NCBI RefSeq assembly: GCF_029193575.1
Contig: NZ_JARGCS010000037.1
Coordinates: forward strand, 43,061-107,060
Direction: 5' to 3'
DNA from: Pseudomonas entomophila
Lineage (GTDB): Bacteria; Pseudomonadota; Gammaproteobacteria; Pseudomonadales; Pseudomonadaceae
DNA length: 64,000 nucleotides
Below are positions 43,628 through 52,097 of this stretch, one piece after another. Every line of letters starts with the position of its first letter. The first letter of the stretch is position 1. The translations under genes were made by a program, and so were the position numbers. The notes beneath the pieces were generated by a model. The model had not been told where the DNA came from, searched no databases, and saw only the letters and a list, made by a program, of their open reading frames with translations.

Positions 43628-43666
43628 GTAAGTAATCATGAGCCTTTGGGCGCCGATGTCAACTGT

Positions 43667-43689
43667 GTTACTGTGAAAATCAAAGTAAC
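43667..43689. promoter_or_regulatory. inverted repeat near HxlR start
   Basis: GTTACT-N11-AGTAAC, a perfect 6-bp dyad, 18 bp before the HxlR gene. Spacing fits a dimeric winged-helix repressor and suggests autoregulation. Confidence 0.55.
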
Positions 43690-43706
43690 TCAGGAGCGAA
43701 ACTGCC

Positions 43707-44204
43707 ATGACCTCGATGCGAGACCCGACGCCCTCCACGTTGTGCCCGGTGGCGCGTTCGCTGGAGGTGGTGGGGGACAAGTGGACCCTGCTGGTGCTGC
43801 GCGAGCTGTACATGGGCGCGGCGCGCTTCGAGGAAATGCAGATCCAGACCACTGCCACCCCGCAGATGCTGACCTCGCGCCTGAAGGCGCTGGAGGCCGA
43901 TGGCCTGGTCGAGCGCCGGCCGTACAGCACCCGGCCGCTGCGCCACGAATACCACCTGACCGCCAAGGGCTGGGGCTTCTACCCCGTGCTGTATGCCTTG
44001 CGCGCTTGGGGCGAGACCTGGTGCAAGGCCGAGGACGAAGGCCTGGCGGTGCGCTTCGTGCACCGAGCCTGCGGCCATGACGTGGGCGTGGCCGATGTGT
44101 GCCCGCATTGCGCCACACCGGTGACGCGCAGTGATCTTGAGCCACGCCCCAGCGAGCGCTATGCGCAGGAGCGCGCCGCGCGGCGGGAGGCGTTCAAGCG
44201 CTGA
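43707..44204 (+). CDS. HxlR-family transcriptional regulator
   Basis: 165 residues. Residues about 10-105 form the HxlR winged helix: CPVARSLEVVGDKWTLLVLR, ELYMGAARFEEMQIQTTATP, QMLTSRLKALEADGLVERRP, and PLRHEYHLTAKGWGFYPVLY. The C-terminal tail contains two Cys-rich stretches (HRACGHDVGVADVCPHC) that could bind a metal. It is divergent from the hydrolase/MFS pair, with two dyads between them. Confidence 0.9.
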   Translation: MTSMRDPTPSTLCPVARSLEVVGDKWTLLVLRELYMGAARFEEMQIQTTATPQMLTSRLKALEADGLVERRPYSTRPLRHEYHLTAKGWGFYPVLYALRAWGETWCKAEDEGLAVRFVHRACGHDVGVADVCPHCATPVTRSDLEPRPSERYAQERAARREAFKR

Positions 44205-44213
44205 GGCACGCCT

Positions 44214-44921
44214 TCAGATCACCTTCACCGCTCGGCCGATGAACTGCACCGGCCCAGTGGGCTTGCCGGTCGGTGACCCGGTGGGGCTTTCCAAGGTCAG
44301 TTCGAACAGCTGATTCGGTGCCAGCGGCGGCAGTTTGTCGAGCGGCACCGAGACCGTCTGGCCGGGCTTGACCAGGCCCAGCGACACCGGCCCTTGCCAG
44401 TCATCGCCTTTGGTCCAGAACTCCAGCGCCTTGTCGCTCGGCACCGGCGTATCGCCCAGGGGAATCAACTGGATCTGGCGCGGGTCGGAGGCCTGGACCA
44501 CCCAGCCGGGCGCTTGGTCGCTGGGCGCCACCAGCACCACCAGGTAAGCGGTCTGAGGTTGCGGCGCGAACAGCAGGGCCACGGCCAGCGCCAGTGCGGC
44601 CGTGACGCCGGCAGCGGCCAGCCCGCGCCACAGCGCCAAGCGATGCCACAGGCCGGGGCGTGGCTGTGCGAGCGGTTGCGCGCTGCCTGTGCTGCGTTGA
44701 ATGCGCTGCCAGAGCTGTGGCGAGGGGGCTTGCGGGGGCGCCAGTTCGGTCAGCTCGAACAGCCGCCGTTCCCACGCCTCGACGGCGGCGCGCAATGCCG
44801 CATCGTGAGGCAGGCGCCGCTCGACCTCGGCCCGGTGCCTGGCCGACAGGGTGCCCAGCACGTATTCACCGGCCAGCTCATCGAGGCTGCCGGGTTGTTC
44901 ATCTGCTTGCTCGATGCTCAT
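44214..44921 (-). CDS. anti-sigma factor, RskA-like
   Basis: 235 residues. N-terminal cytoplasmic zinc-free anti-sigma part (LDELAGEYVLGTLSARHRAE, VERRLPHDAALRAAVEAWER), one membrane segment (GLAAAGVTAALALAVALLFA, about residues 100-120), and a periplasmic anti-sigma-K domain (DKALEFWTKGDDWQGPVSLG, LAPNQLFELTLESP, GPVQFIGRAVKV). It probably holds the co-encoded sigma factor at the membrane. Its start overlaps the sigma gene by 4 bp (ATGA). Confidence 0.9.
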   Translation of the reverse strand: MSIEQADEQPGSLDELAGEYVLGTLSARHRAEVERRLPHDAALRAAVEAWERRLFELTELAPPQAPSPQLWQRIQRSTGSAQPLAQPRPGLWHRLALWRGLAAAGVTAALALAVALLFAPQPQTAYLVVLVAPSDQAPGWVVQASDPRQIQLIPLGDTPVPSDKALEFWTKGDDWQGPVSLGLVKPGQTVSVPLDKLPPLAPNQLFELTLESPTGSPTGKPTGPVQFIGRAVKVI

Positions 44922-45436
44922 CCCATGCACTCCCGCAAGGCCGCCAGGCTGCGCTTGATCCAGGCTTTCACGGTGCCCAGTGGTGTGCCGAGGCGCTGGG
45001 CGATCTCGGCGTGCGAGCAGCCATCGACATAGGCGTGCAGGATGCACTGGCGGCGGGCCGGCTCCAACTGCTCCAGGCAATGCTGGATGCGCCCCGTGGG
45101 CAGCTCGAAGCTGACACTGGCGGCCTCGTGGGTGGCTTCACCGACCGGTGTTTCCCTGCCGTGGTCGCGCACGAAGTTCAGCGCCAGATGACGGGTGATG
45201 CTGTAGACCCAGCCGCGCGCGGTGCCGCGGGCCGGGTCGAAGCTGGCGGCACGCGTCCACACGCGGATGAAGGTGTCGTGCACGATGTCCTCGGCCAAGC
45301 CGCGGTCGCGCGCGATGCGCAGGGCCACGCCGAGCAGGCGTGGGCTTTCCTGCCGGTAAAGGTCGCGCAGCGCCTGTGGGTCGTGCCGGGCGCAGGCGGC
45401 CAGGCAGGCTTCGTAGTCGAAACTCGGTTCAGGCAT
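44918..45436 (-). CDS. ECF sigma factor
   Basis: 172 residues. Region 2: LRDLYRQESPRLLGVALRIA, AEDIVHDTFIRVWTRAASFD, GWVYSITRHLALNFVRDH. Region 4: LEQLEPARRQCILHAYVDGC, HAEIAQRLGTPLGTVKAWIK. It directs transcription of a small regulon and is controlled by the RskA-like protein encoded next. The DUF3455 gene 92 bp upstream is a possible target. Confidence 0.93.
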   Translation of the reverse strand: MPEPSFDYEACLAACARHDPQALRDLYRQESPRLLGVALRIARDRGLAEDIVHDTFIRVWTRAASFDPARGTARGWVYSITRHLALNFVRDHGRETPVGEATHEAASVSFELPTGRIQHCLEQLEPARRQCILHAYVDGCSHAEIAQRLGTPLGTVKAWIKRSLAALRECMG

Positions 45437-45528
45437 GGACAAGGGGGCGGGGCCCTCGGCGGCTGGGTGAGGCCCCGGCCGCGAGGGCCGGGGGGCTGCC
45501 AGGAGCGTAGACCAGTTTGCCCGACGGT

Positions 45529-46047
45529 TCAGTGGGCCGCCCAGAAGATATAGTCGGCCTGGTACTTCACCACTTGCTGCTGGCCCTTGCTGGCCGGGGT
45601 GCAGGGGCTGGCCGGGGCGACGCCGCCACGGGTGGCCAGGCGCTGGATGTAGGCGACCTTGCTCATCGCGCCCTGGCCTTCGGCGGGGTTGGCCTTGACC
45701 AGTTGCAAAGGAATATCGCCGTTGCCCGCGGGCGCCACGGCCAGTTGCGTGCCGGTGACCTTGGAACCGTCCTTGGCCTGCCAGGTGGCGGGCGGGCCGA
45801 AGTAGCTGCCGACGGCCTTGCCGCTGCGATCGTTGAGTACCGCCTTGGGCCCGACGAAGGTCCATTCGGTCTGGCCGGCGGCGTTGGCCTTGTCACGGCA
45901 TTCGTAGGTGATCTCGCCGACACCGACGGTTTCCAGCATCACCTTGTGGCCGTCGGGGACCTTGATGGGGTCGGGCAGGGTGGTCTGGGCGTGGGCCATC
46001 GACAGGGTGAGGAGGCTGGCGGCCAGCGGCAGGAGGGTACGGATCAT
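45529..46047 (-). CDS. secreted DUF3455 protein
   Basis: 172 residues with signal peptide MIRTLLPLAASLLTLSMAHA. The mature part has GEITYECRDKANAAGQTEWT, FVGPKAVLNDRSGKAVGSYF and YIQRLATRGGVAPASPCTPA, matching the DUF3455 family of unknown function. Two cysteines (ECR and SPC) could form a disulfide. It lies upstream of the ECF sigma operon in the same direction; GGAG precedes the ATG. Confidence 0.85.
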   Translation of the reverse strand: MIRTLLPLAASLLTLSMAHAQTTLPDPIKVPDGHKVMLETVGVGEITYECRDKANAAGQTEWTFVGPKAVLNDRSGKAVGSYFGPPATWQAKDGSKVTGTQLAVAPAGNGDIPLQLVKANPAEGQGAMSKVAYIQRLATRGGVAPASPCTPASKGQQQVVKYQADYIFWAAH

Positions 46048-46173
46048 GGCGGTATCTCCAGGAGGAAAGGGACAGCCGGTGGGGCTGCTATGGGTACTAC
46101 CCGCCAGCGGGGAGAATGGATGCACCGGGGTGGGATTTTTTTCGTATGCCTGCCAGCGGTGAGGTTGGCGGGT

Positions 46174-46209
46174 CGGCCGCTATCGCGGGGCAAGCCCGCT
46201 CCTGCAAGG
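46174..46209. repeat. REP element
   Basis: GGCCGCTATCGCGGGGCAAG then CCCGCTCCTGCAAGG, a typical REP, between the divergent DUF3455 and OsmC-YcaO genes. Confidence 0.75.
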
Positions 46210-46321
46210 ATGGCGTCGGCCCTGCCCGCGTATGACCCTCATCTGAAAGCGCAAGACTTCCACCCCTGAATTCCGGATAATCGCGCCCATTTCGTTTCGC
46301 TCGCTATTCTGGTGCCCCCGC

Positions 46322-48526
46322 ATGGAAATCAAGGTCAACTTTCTCGACAACCTCCGCCTCGAAGCCAAGTTCGACGACTTCACGGTGATTGCCGACCAAC
46401 CGATCCGCTACAAGGGCGATGGCTCGGCACCGGGGCCGTTCGACTATTTCCTGGCGTCCTCGGCACTGTGCGCGGCGTACTTCGTCAAGCTGTACTGCCA
46501 GACCCGCGACATCCCCACCGAAAACATCCGCCTGTCGCAGAACAACATCGTCGACCCGGAGAACCGCTACAACCAGATCTTCAAGATCCAGGTCGAGCTG
46601 CCCGCCGATATCTCCGATAAGGATCGCCAGGGCATCCTGCGTTCGATCGACCGTTGCACGGTGAAGAAGGTGGTGCAGACCGGCCCCGAGTTCATCATCG
46701 AAGAAGTCGACAACCTCGACGCCGATGCCCAGGGCCTGCTGATGCAAGTCGGCGCCAGCGACGCCAGCACCTACATCCTTGGCAAGGACCTGCCGCTGGA
46801 GCAGACCATCGCCAACCTGTCCGGCCTGCTGGCGGGCCTGGGCATGAAGATCGAGATCGCCTCGTGGCGCAACATCGTGCCCAACGTCTGGTCGCTGCAC
46901 CTGCGCGATGCCCATTCGCCGATGTGCTTCACCAACGGCAAGGGCGCCACCAAGGAAAGCGCGCTGGCCTCGGCGCTGGGCGAGTTCATCGAGCGGCTGA
47001 ACTGCAACTTCTTCTACAACGACCAGTTCTGGGGCGAGGAGATCGCCAACGCGGCGTTCGTCCACTACCCCAACGAGCGCTGGTTCAAGCCAGGCCCCAA
47101 GGACGCGCTACCGGCGGAAATCCTCGACGAGCACTGTCTGGACATCTACAACCCCGACGGCGAGCTGCGCGGCTCGCACCTGTACGACACCAACTCCGGC
47201 AACACCGCCCGTGGCATCGTCTCGCTGCCGTTCGTGCGCCAGTCGGACGGCGAAGTGGTGTACTTCCCCTCGAACCTGATCGAGAACCTGTTCCTGAGCA
47301 ACGGCATGAGCGCTGGCAACACGCTGGTCGAGGCGCAGGTGCAGTGCCTGTCGGAGATCTTCGAGCGTGCGGTCAAGCGCGAGATCCTCGAAGGCGAGCT
47401 GGCCTTGCCGGATGTCCCGCAGGACGTGCTGGCCAAGTACCCGGCCATTCTCGCCGGCATCCAGGGGCTGGAGGAGCAGGGCTTCCCGGTGCTGGTCAAG
47501 GACGCCTCGCTGGGCGGTGAATTCCCGGTGATGTGCGTGACCCTGATGAACCCGCGCACGGGCGGTGTGTTCGCCTCGTTCGGCGCCCACCCGAGTTTCG
47601 AGGTGGCGCTGGAGCGCAGCCTGACCGAGCTGCTCCAGGGCCGCAGCTTCGAGGGCCTGAACGACCTGCCGCAACCGACCTTCGAAAGCCACGCGCTGAC
47701 CGAGCCGAACAACTTCGTCGAGCACTTCATCGACTCCAGCGGCGTGGTGTCGTGGCGTTTCTTCAGCGCCAAGGCCGACTTCGAATTCGTCGAGTGGGAC
47801 TTCTCCGGCAATGGCGAGAATTCCAACGCCGAGGAAGCCGCGACCCTGTTCGGCATCCTCGAAGCCATGGGCAAGGAGGTGTACATGGCCGTGTACGAAG
47901 ACCTCGGCGCCAAGGCCTGCCGCATCCTGGTACCGGGCTATTCGGAGATCTACCCGGTCGAGGACCTGGTCTGGGACAACACCAACAAGGCCCTGCAATT
48001 CCGCGCCGACATCCTCAACCTGCACCAGCTCGACAACCGCGCGCTCAAGGCCCTGCTCAAGCGCCTGGACAACTGCGAGGTGGACGAATACACCACCATC
48101 ACCACGCTGATCGGCGTGGAGTTCGACGACAACACGGTGTGGGGCCAATTGACCATTCTGGAGCTGAAGCTGCTGGTCAACCTGGCGTTGCAGCGCTTCG
48201 ACGAGGCCAAGGAACTGGTGGAGATGTTCCTGCAGTTCAACGACAACACGGTCGAGCGCGGGCTGTTCCACCAAGCCTTGAACGTGGTGCTGGAGGTGGT
48301 GCTGGACGATGAGCTGGAGATGGCCGACTACGAGGCGAACTTCCGGCGGATGTTCGGCGATGCGCGGATGGATGCAGCGCTGGGTTCGGTGGACGGCAGT
48401 GTGCGGTTCTACGGGCTGACCCCGACCAGCCTCAAGTTGGAAGGGTTGGAGCGGCACCAGCGCTTGGTCGACAGCTACAAGAAACTGCACGCGGCGCGGG
48501 CGCGGGCGGCGGGGTTGGCGCACTGA
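46322..48526 (+). CDS. ycaO: OsmC-domain/YcaO-domain fusion protein
   Basis: 734 residues. Residues 1-140 form an OsmC-like domain (MEIKVNFLDNLRLEAKFDDF, PFDYFLASSALCAAYFVKLY). From about 160 the YcaO ATP-grasp-like domain follows: LEQTIANLSGLLAGLGMKIE, GKGATKESALASALGEFIER, SNGMSAGNTLVEAQVQCLSE, ALERSLTELLQGRSF. YcaO proteins phosphorylate amide backbones; E. coli YcaO, which supports methylthiolation of ribosomal protein S12, is the closest kind. The last 150 residues are helical. No peptide-precursor gene is adjacent, so a housekeeping role is more likely than RiPP synthesis. Confidence 0.9.
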   Translation: MEIKVNFLDNLRLEAKFDDFTVIADQPIRYKGDGSAPGPFDYFLASSALCAAYFVKLYCQTRDIPTENIRLSQNNIVDPENRYNQIFKIQVELPADISDKDRQGILRSIDRCTVKKVVQTGPEFIIEEVDNLDADAQGLLMQVGASDASTYILGKDLPLEQTIANLSGLLAGLGMKIEIASWRNIVPNVWSLHLRDAHSPMCFTNGKGATKESALASALGEFIERLNCNFFYNDQFWGEEIANAAFVHYPNERWFKPGPKDALPAEILDEHCLDIYNPDGELRGSHLYDTNSGNTARGIVSLPFVRQSDGEVVYFPSNLIENLFLSNGMSAGNTLVEAQVQCLSEIFERAVKREILEGELALPDVPQDVLAKYPAILAGIQGLEEQGFPVLVKDASLGGEFPVMCVTLMNPRTGGVFASFGAHPSFEVALERSLTELLQGRSFEGLNDLPQPTFESHALTEPNNFVEHFIDSSGVVSWRFFSAKADFEFVEWDFSGNGENSNAEEAATLFGILEAMGKEVYMAVYEDLGAKACRILVPGYSEIYPVEDLVWDNTNKALQFRADILNLHQLDNRALKALLKRLDNCEVDEYTTITTLIGVEFDDNTVWGQLTILELKLLVNLALQRFDEAKELVEMFLQFNDNTVERGLFHQALNVVLEVVLDDELEMADYEANFRRMFGDARMDAALGSVDGSVRFYGLTPTSLKLEGLERHQRLVDSYKKLHAARARAAGLAH

Positions 48527-48567
48527 GGGGCGGCAACACCGACGAAGGCGAGCAGGCGCGGGATCGC

Positions 48568-49587
48568 ATGGCGACGAACACGGGTGAACTGTTGCAGGTA
48601 GGGACGTTGGCACGCCGCTGCCAGGTGACCATACGGGCGTTGCATCATTACGACGTGATAGGCCTGATCAGGCCCGCAACCCGTACCGCCGCCGGTTATC
48701 GGCTGTATCCCGAGTCGGCGGTGCAACAGGTGCGGGCAATCCAGTCGCTCCAGGCCATGGGGCTTTCCTTGGAGAGCATCGGCCAGCTCATGTGTTCGCC
48801 GGGCAATGCCGAGGAGGCGGGCGTCACCGCCCAGCTTGCACGGCTCGACGAGGAAATCGCACAGCTGGCGCGCAAGCGCGAGAAGCTGGCGGTGCTCGAG
48901 GCGGGCTTGTCCATCGGTCTGGTGCCGGGCAATCACGCCTGGCCCGGGGCAATGGCGCTGCTGGAGCGCTACCGGGCGCAGTTCTCCGAAGCTGAATTGC
49001 TGGCGATCCTCAGCCGCTGGAGCCTCGCCCGCGACACCTTCACCCGGCTTTTCGCTCAGGCCCGCGCCGCCATGGCCCTAGGGTTGCGTGCCGACTCCGT
49101 GCGGGTGCAGCGGTTGGCCGCGCGCTGGATGGATGCGTCCATGCAGTGGATGAACGGTGACCTACTGTTCGCCAGGCGCTGGGGCGCCCTGCATGATCGT
49201 GCGGGGCTCGCGGCTGACCACACCGGGCTCGACGGCAAGTTGCTGGCCTTCATGCGACCGGCCCTCGAGCTGCGCCTCGATGCCCTGCGGCGGCACTTGA
49301 CCGAGGACGACCTGCTGCGCCTCGACAAGACCCTCGCCAGTCATTGGGCGGCCTTAGGCCGGCGAGCGCAGTACCTGAAAAGGCTAGGGGCCGAGGCGTC
49401 GCCGGGCGACATCGCCGAATTGCTGGAGCGGTGGCGCGAACTGGTACACAGGATGAGCGCGGGTGATGCGCAATTGGCCTGCAAGTTGCGCACGGCCTAT
49501 GCTGTCGAGCCACTGCTGCGGATCGGTCACCCGATACCGAAGGGGGTAAGAGCCTGGATCATGAGTCGCCTGCAAGAATCCGCTTGA
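48568..49587 (+). CDS. MerR-family regulator
   Basis: 339 residues. N-terminal MerR helix-turn-helix (LLQVGTLARRCQVTIRALHH, YDVIGLIRPATRTAAGYRLY), a dimerisation helix (AQLARLDEEIAQLARKREKL), and a long C-terminal domain (about 130-339) resembling TipA-S-like effector domains by its repeated helical 'AEL...RW' pattern. Its stop codon lies inside the -35 element of the following gene's promoter, so it probably controls that methyltransferase. Confidence 0.88.
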   Translation: MATNTGELLQVGTLARRCQVTIRALHHYDVIGLIRPATRTAAGYRLYPESAVQQVRAIQSLQAMGLSLESIGQLMCSPGNAEEAGVTAQLARLDEEIAQLARKREKLAVLEAGLSIGLVPGNHAWPGAMALLERYRAQFSEAELLAILSRWSLARDTFTRLFAQARAAMALGLRADSVRVQRLAARWMDASMQWMNGDLLFARRWGALHDRAGLAADHTGLDGKLLAFMRPALELRLDALRRHLTEDDLLRLDKTLASHWAALGRRAQYLKRLGAEASPGDIAELLERWRELVHRMSAGDAQLACKLRTAYAVEPLLRIGHPIPKGVRAWIMSRLQESA

Positions 49588-49615
49588 CCCTCACGCAAGC
49601 GTCAGGCTCTAGAGT
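49584..49615 (+). promoter_or_regulatory. MerR-type promoter of the methyltransferase gene
   Basis: TTGACC (49584-49589) and TAGAGT (49610-49615) are separated by 20 bp, the over-long spacer used by MerR regulators. Between them lies the imperfect dyad CCTCACGC-AA-GCGTCAGG. The upstream MerR gene ends inside the -35 box. Confidence 0.65.
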
Positions 49616-49647
49616 CGCTCCGGCTTTCAACTACCGGAGCATTCGCA

Positions 49648-50523
49648 ATGCAATCGAACGACCAAAGCACGTCACCCGTGAACCTTTCTTCGGCCCTGCG
49701 CGTGGCCATGGCCCGCGCGGTTCACCAGTTGCTGGACGAACCACGGGTGTTCGAGGACGTCTACGCACTACCTGTGCTGGGGGAGCGGCTGTCTGCCTCC
49801 CTGCGTGACGACCCTTTCCGTTTCAACGACCCGGTGATGCGTACCATACGCGCGGCAGTCGTCGCGCGCAGCGTTTACGCCGAGCAGAAACTGGCACAGG
49901 GCATCGACGGCGGCATTCGTCAGTACGTCCTCCTCGGGGCGGGGCTGGATACCTATGCCCTGCGCCAAACCGCGCCGAACCTGACGGTGTACGAGGTGGA
50001 CCTGCCCGCCGCCTTGGCGAGCAAGCGGGCATCGATGCAGGCGCTGTCGGTTTGCGCTCAGGAGGCAGCGCGCCATGTCCCCTGCGACCTGCAGCATGAA
50101 GCGTTGCTCACGGCATTGCAGGCCCATGGCTTCAAGCTCGACCAACCGGCGTTCGTCTCGTGGCTGGGGGTTACGCCCTACCTGGGAACGGACAGGGTTG
50201 AGCAGACCTTGGAGGCGTTGGGCCAGTTGGCCCCCGGCAGCCAGGTCGTCTTCGATTACCGCGTTGCACCGGCGTTGCTGTCGCCACTTGAGCAGGCCAT
50301 GGAAGCCCATGCCGCTGAGCTGTTCGCGCGCATGGGCGAGCCTTGGCGCTCGAGTTTCGAGCCCGCCCAATTGCGACGGATGCTCGAGGCGGCAGGCTTT
50401 GCCTGGGGCGAAGACCTGGGTAGCGAGGAGATCAATCAGCGCTACTTCCCACGCCGCAAGGATGGTTTGCAAGCATCCGGAGGGGGCTTCCGCTTGCTGC
50501 ATGCCATGCGCGTTCGGGCTTAG
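49648..50523 (+). CDS. class I SAM-dependent methyltransferase, leucine carboxyl methyltransferase family
   Basis: 291 residues. The SAM-binding segment is QYVLLGAGLDTYALRQTAPN (GAGLDT), with VYEVDLPAALASKRA as the acidic loop; 'VARSVYAEQKL' and 'FVSWLGVTPYL' match the leucine carboxyl methyltransferase-like family. Family members methylate carboxylates of small molecules or peptides. It is preceded by a MerR-type promoter. The substrate is unknown. Confidence 0.9.
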   Translation: MQSNDQSTSPVNLSSALRVAMARAVHQLLDEPRVFEDVYALPVLGERLSASLRDDPFRFNDPVMRTIRAAVVARSVYAEQKLAQGIDGGIRQYVLLGAGLDTYALRQTAPNLTVYEVDLPAALASKRASMQALSVCAQEAARHVPCDLQHEALLTALQAHGFKLDQPAFVSWLGVTPYLGTDRVEQTLEALGQLAPGSQVVFDYRVAPALLSPLEQAMEAHAAELFARMGEPWRSSFEPAQLRRMLEAAGFAWGEDLGSEEINQRYFPRRKDGLQASGGGFRLLHAMRVRA

Positions 50524-50529
50524 CGAGTC

Positions 50530-51264
50530 TCAGATCACCCGCGCCCCATGCAGCGCTTCCAGCGCCTCGCCACGCAACCGTGCCAGGCGCTCGTCGCGCC
50601 TGTCCCGGGGGTAATCCAACCCTACCTGCAATTCCCGGCACACTGTGCCAGGCCGGTTGCCGATGATCAGCACGCGGTCACTCAGGTACAGCGCCTCGTC
50701 CACATCGTGGGTCACCACCAGCAGGGCGATGCCGTGGCGTTGCGCCAGGGTCAGCAGCAGGTCCTGCAACTTGAAGCGGGTGAAGGCGTCCACCGCACTG
50801 AACGGCTCGTCGAGCAGCAACAACTGCGGCTGGCCGTACAGCCCACGGGCGATGGCCACGCGCTGGGCCATGCCGCCCGACAAGGCCTTGGGCAGCGCCT
50901 CGGCGAACCCGGTCAGGCCCACTTCATCGATCAGGCCGGCAACCCGGGCCTGGTCATAACGGTTGTCCTCGCTGAAACCGATATTTCCGGCCACGTTCAG
51001 CCAGGGCATCAGGCGCGGCTCCTGGAACACGAACCCAACCTGCTCAGGGCAACGGCGCAACACGCCGCTGAAGTCCTGGTCCAGTTGCGCCACCAGGCGC
51101 AGCAGGGTGCTCTTGCCGCAGCCGCTGGGGCCGAGCAGGCTGACGATTTCACCCGGGCGCAGGTGTAGCGCGATGCGCCCCAGTACCGGGGTGTCGCCGA
51201 AGGCCTTGCGCTCGACCTGCAAATCGAGCAACGGCGCGGGAGTGGCAAGCAAGGGTGAGGTCAT
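50530..51264 (-). CDS. ABC transporter ATP-binding protein (SsuB/TauB type)
   Basis: 244 residues: Walker A LLGPSGCGKSTLLRL, Q-loop VFQEPRLMPWLNVAGNI, signature LSGGMAQRVAIARGL, Walker B LLLLDEPFSAVDA, H-loop VVTHDVDEAL. It is the motor of a sulfonate/nitrate/taurine-type importer with the permease and binding protein encoded just upstream; 2-bp gap to the permease. Confidence 0.93.
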   Translation of the reverse strand: MTSPLLATPAPLLDLQVERKAFGDTPVLGRIALHLRPGEIVSLLGPSGCGKSTLLRLVAQLDQDFSGVLRRCPEQVGFVFQEPRLMPWLNVAGNIGFSEDNRYDQARVAGLIDEVGLTGFAEALPKALSGGMAQRVAIARGLYGQPQLLLLDEPFSAVDAFTRFKLQDLLLTLAQRHGIALLVVTHDVDEALYLSDRVLIIGNRPGTVCRELQVGLDYPRDRRDERLARLRGEALEALHGARVI

Positions 51265-51266
51265 GG

Positions 51267-52097
51267 TCAGGCTCCTGTGTCCGCGCCGGCGAAGGTATCG
51301 CGCCACGCCAGCCAGCGCCGTTCCAGGCTGGCCAGCAGGCCGTCGGTGAGTTTGCCGAGCAGCGCCAGGACGATGATCGCGGCCAGCACCAGGTCAGGTC
51401 GCGAGGTTTCCCGACCATCGCTGAGCAGGTAGCCCAGCCCTCGGGTGGCGGCGATCAGCTCGGCGGCGACGAGGAACATCCAGCTCAGGCTCAGGGCGCT
51501 GCGCAGCCCGGTGAACACGCCGGGCAGCGCAGCCGGCAAGAGGATGCGCCGGGCCAGGCGCAGGCGCCCGAAGCCATACATGCGTCCGACTTCCACCAGC
51601 TTGCGGTCGATGTTGCGGATCGCCGCCACGCCGTTGAGGTACACCGGGAAGAACGCGCCGATGGCGATCAGCGTCACCTTGGAGGTTTCGCCGATGCCCA
51701 GCCACAGCAGCAACAGCGGCACCCAGGCCAGGCTCGGGATCGCCCGCAGGCTGGCGAAGGTCGGCTCCAGCCAGGCCTCGGCCTCACGGCTCAGGCCGAC
51801 CCAGGCGGCGAACAGTAGGCCGAGCAGGGCGCCGATGGCAAAGCCGGCCAGCACCCGCGAGAGGCTGGCGCCGATATGCTTCCACAGCGCGCCGTCGGCG
51901 AGCTGGAACAGGGTCTGGGCCACCTCGCTGGGCGCGGGCATCTGGTACGAGGCGATCCAGCCCAGGCGCACCACGGTTTCCAGCAGCAGGACCAGCACCA
52001 GTGGCAGCGCCAGGCCCTTGGCCCGGCGGCGCCACTGACCGTGGGGGACCGTGGGTGGGCTGGCACTGGCCGTCAGGGTTTTGCCGGGGGTATTCAT
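51267..52097 (-). CDS. ABC transporter permease (SsuC/TauC type)
   Basis: 276 residues with about six membrane helices and the ABC permease EAA-like loop VEVGRMYGFGRLRLARRILL. GLALPLVLVLLLETVVRLGW is the first helix. ATG 52097 is chosen since it overlaps the binding-protein stop by one base (TGATG). Pairs with the ATPase and binding protein. Confidence 0.92.
   Translation of the reverse strand: MNTPGKTLTASASPPTVPHGQWRRRAKGLALPLVLVLLLETVVRLGWIASYQMPAPSEVAQTLFQLADGALWKHIGASLSRVLAGFAIGALLGLLFAAWVGLSREAEAWLEPTFASLRAIPSLAWVPLLLLWLGIGETSKVTLIAIGAFFPVYLNGVAAIRNIDRKLVEVGRMYGFGRLRLARRILLPAALPGVFTGLRSALSLSWMFLVAAELIAATRGLGYLLSDGRETSRPDLVLAAIIVLALLGKLTDGLLASLERRWLAWRDTFAGADTGA

Noticed and set aside
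46322..48526. YcaO as part of a RiPP (thiazole/oxazole peptide) cluster
   Set aside because: No precursor peptide, dehydrogenase or exporter gene is adjacent, and the protein resembles the housekeeping E. coli YcaO type.
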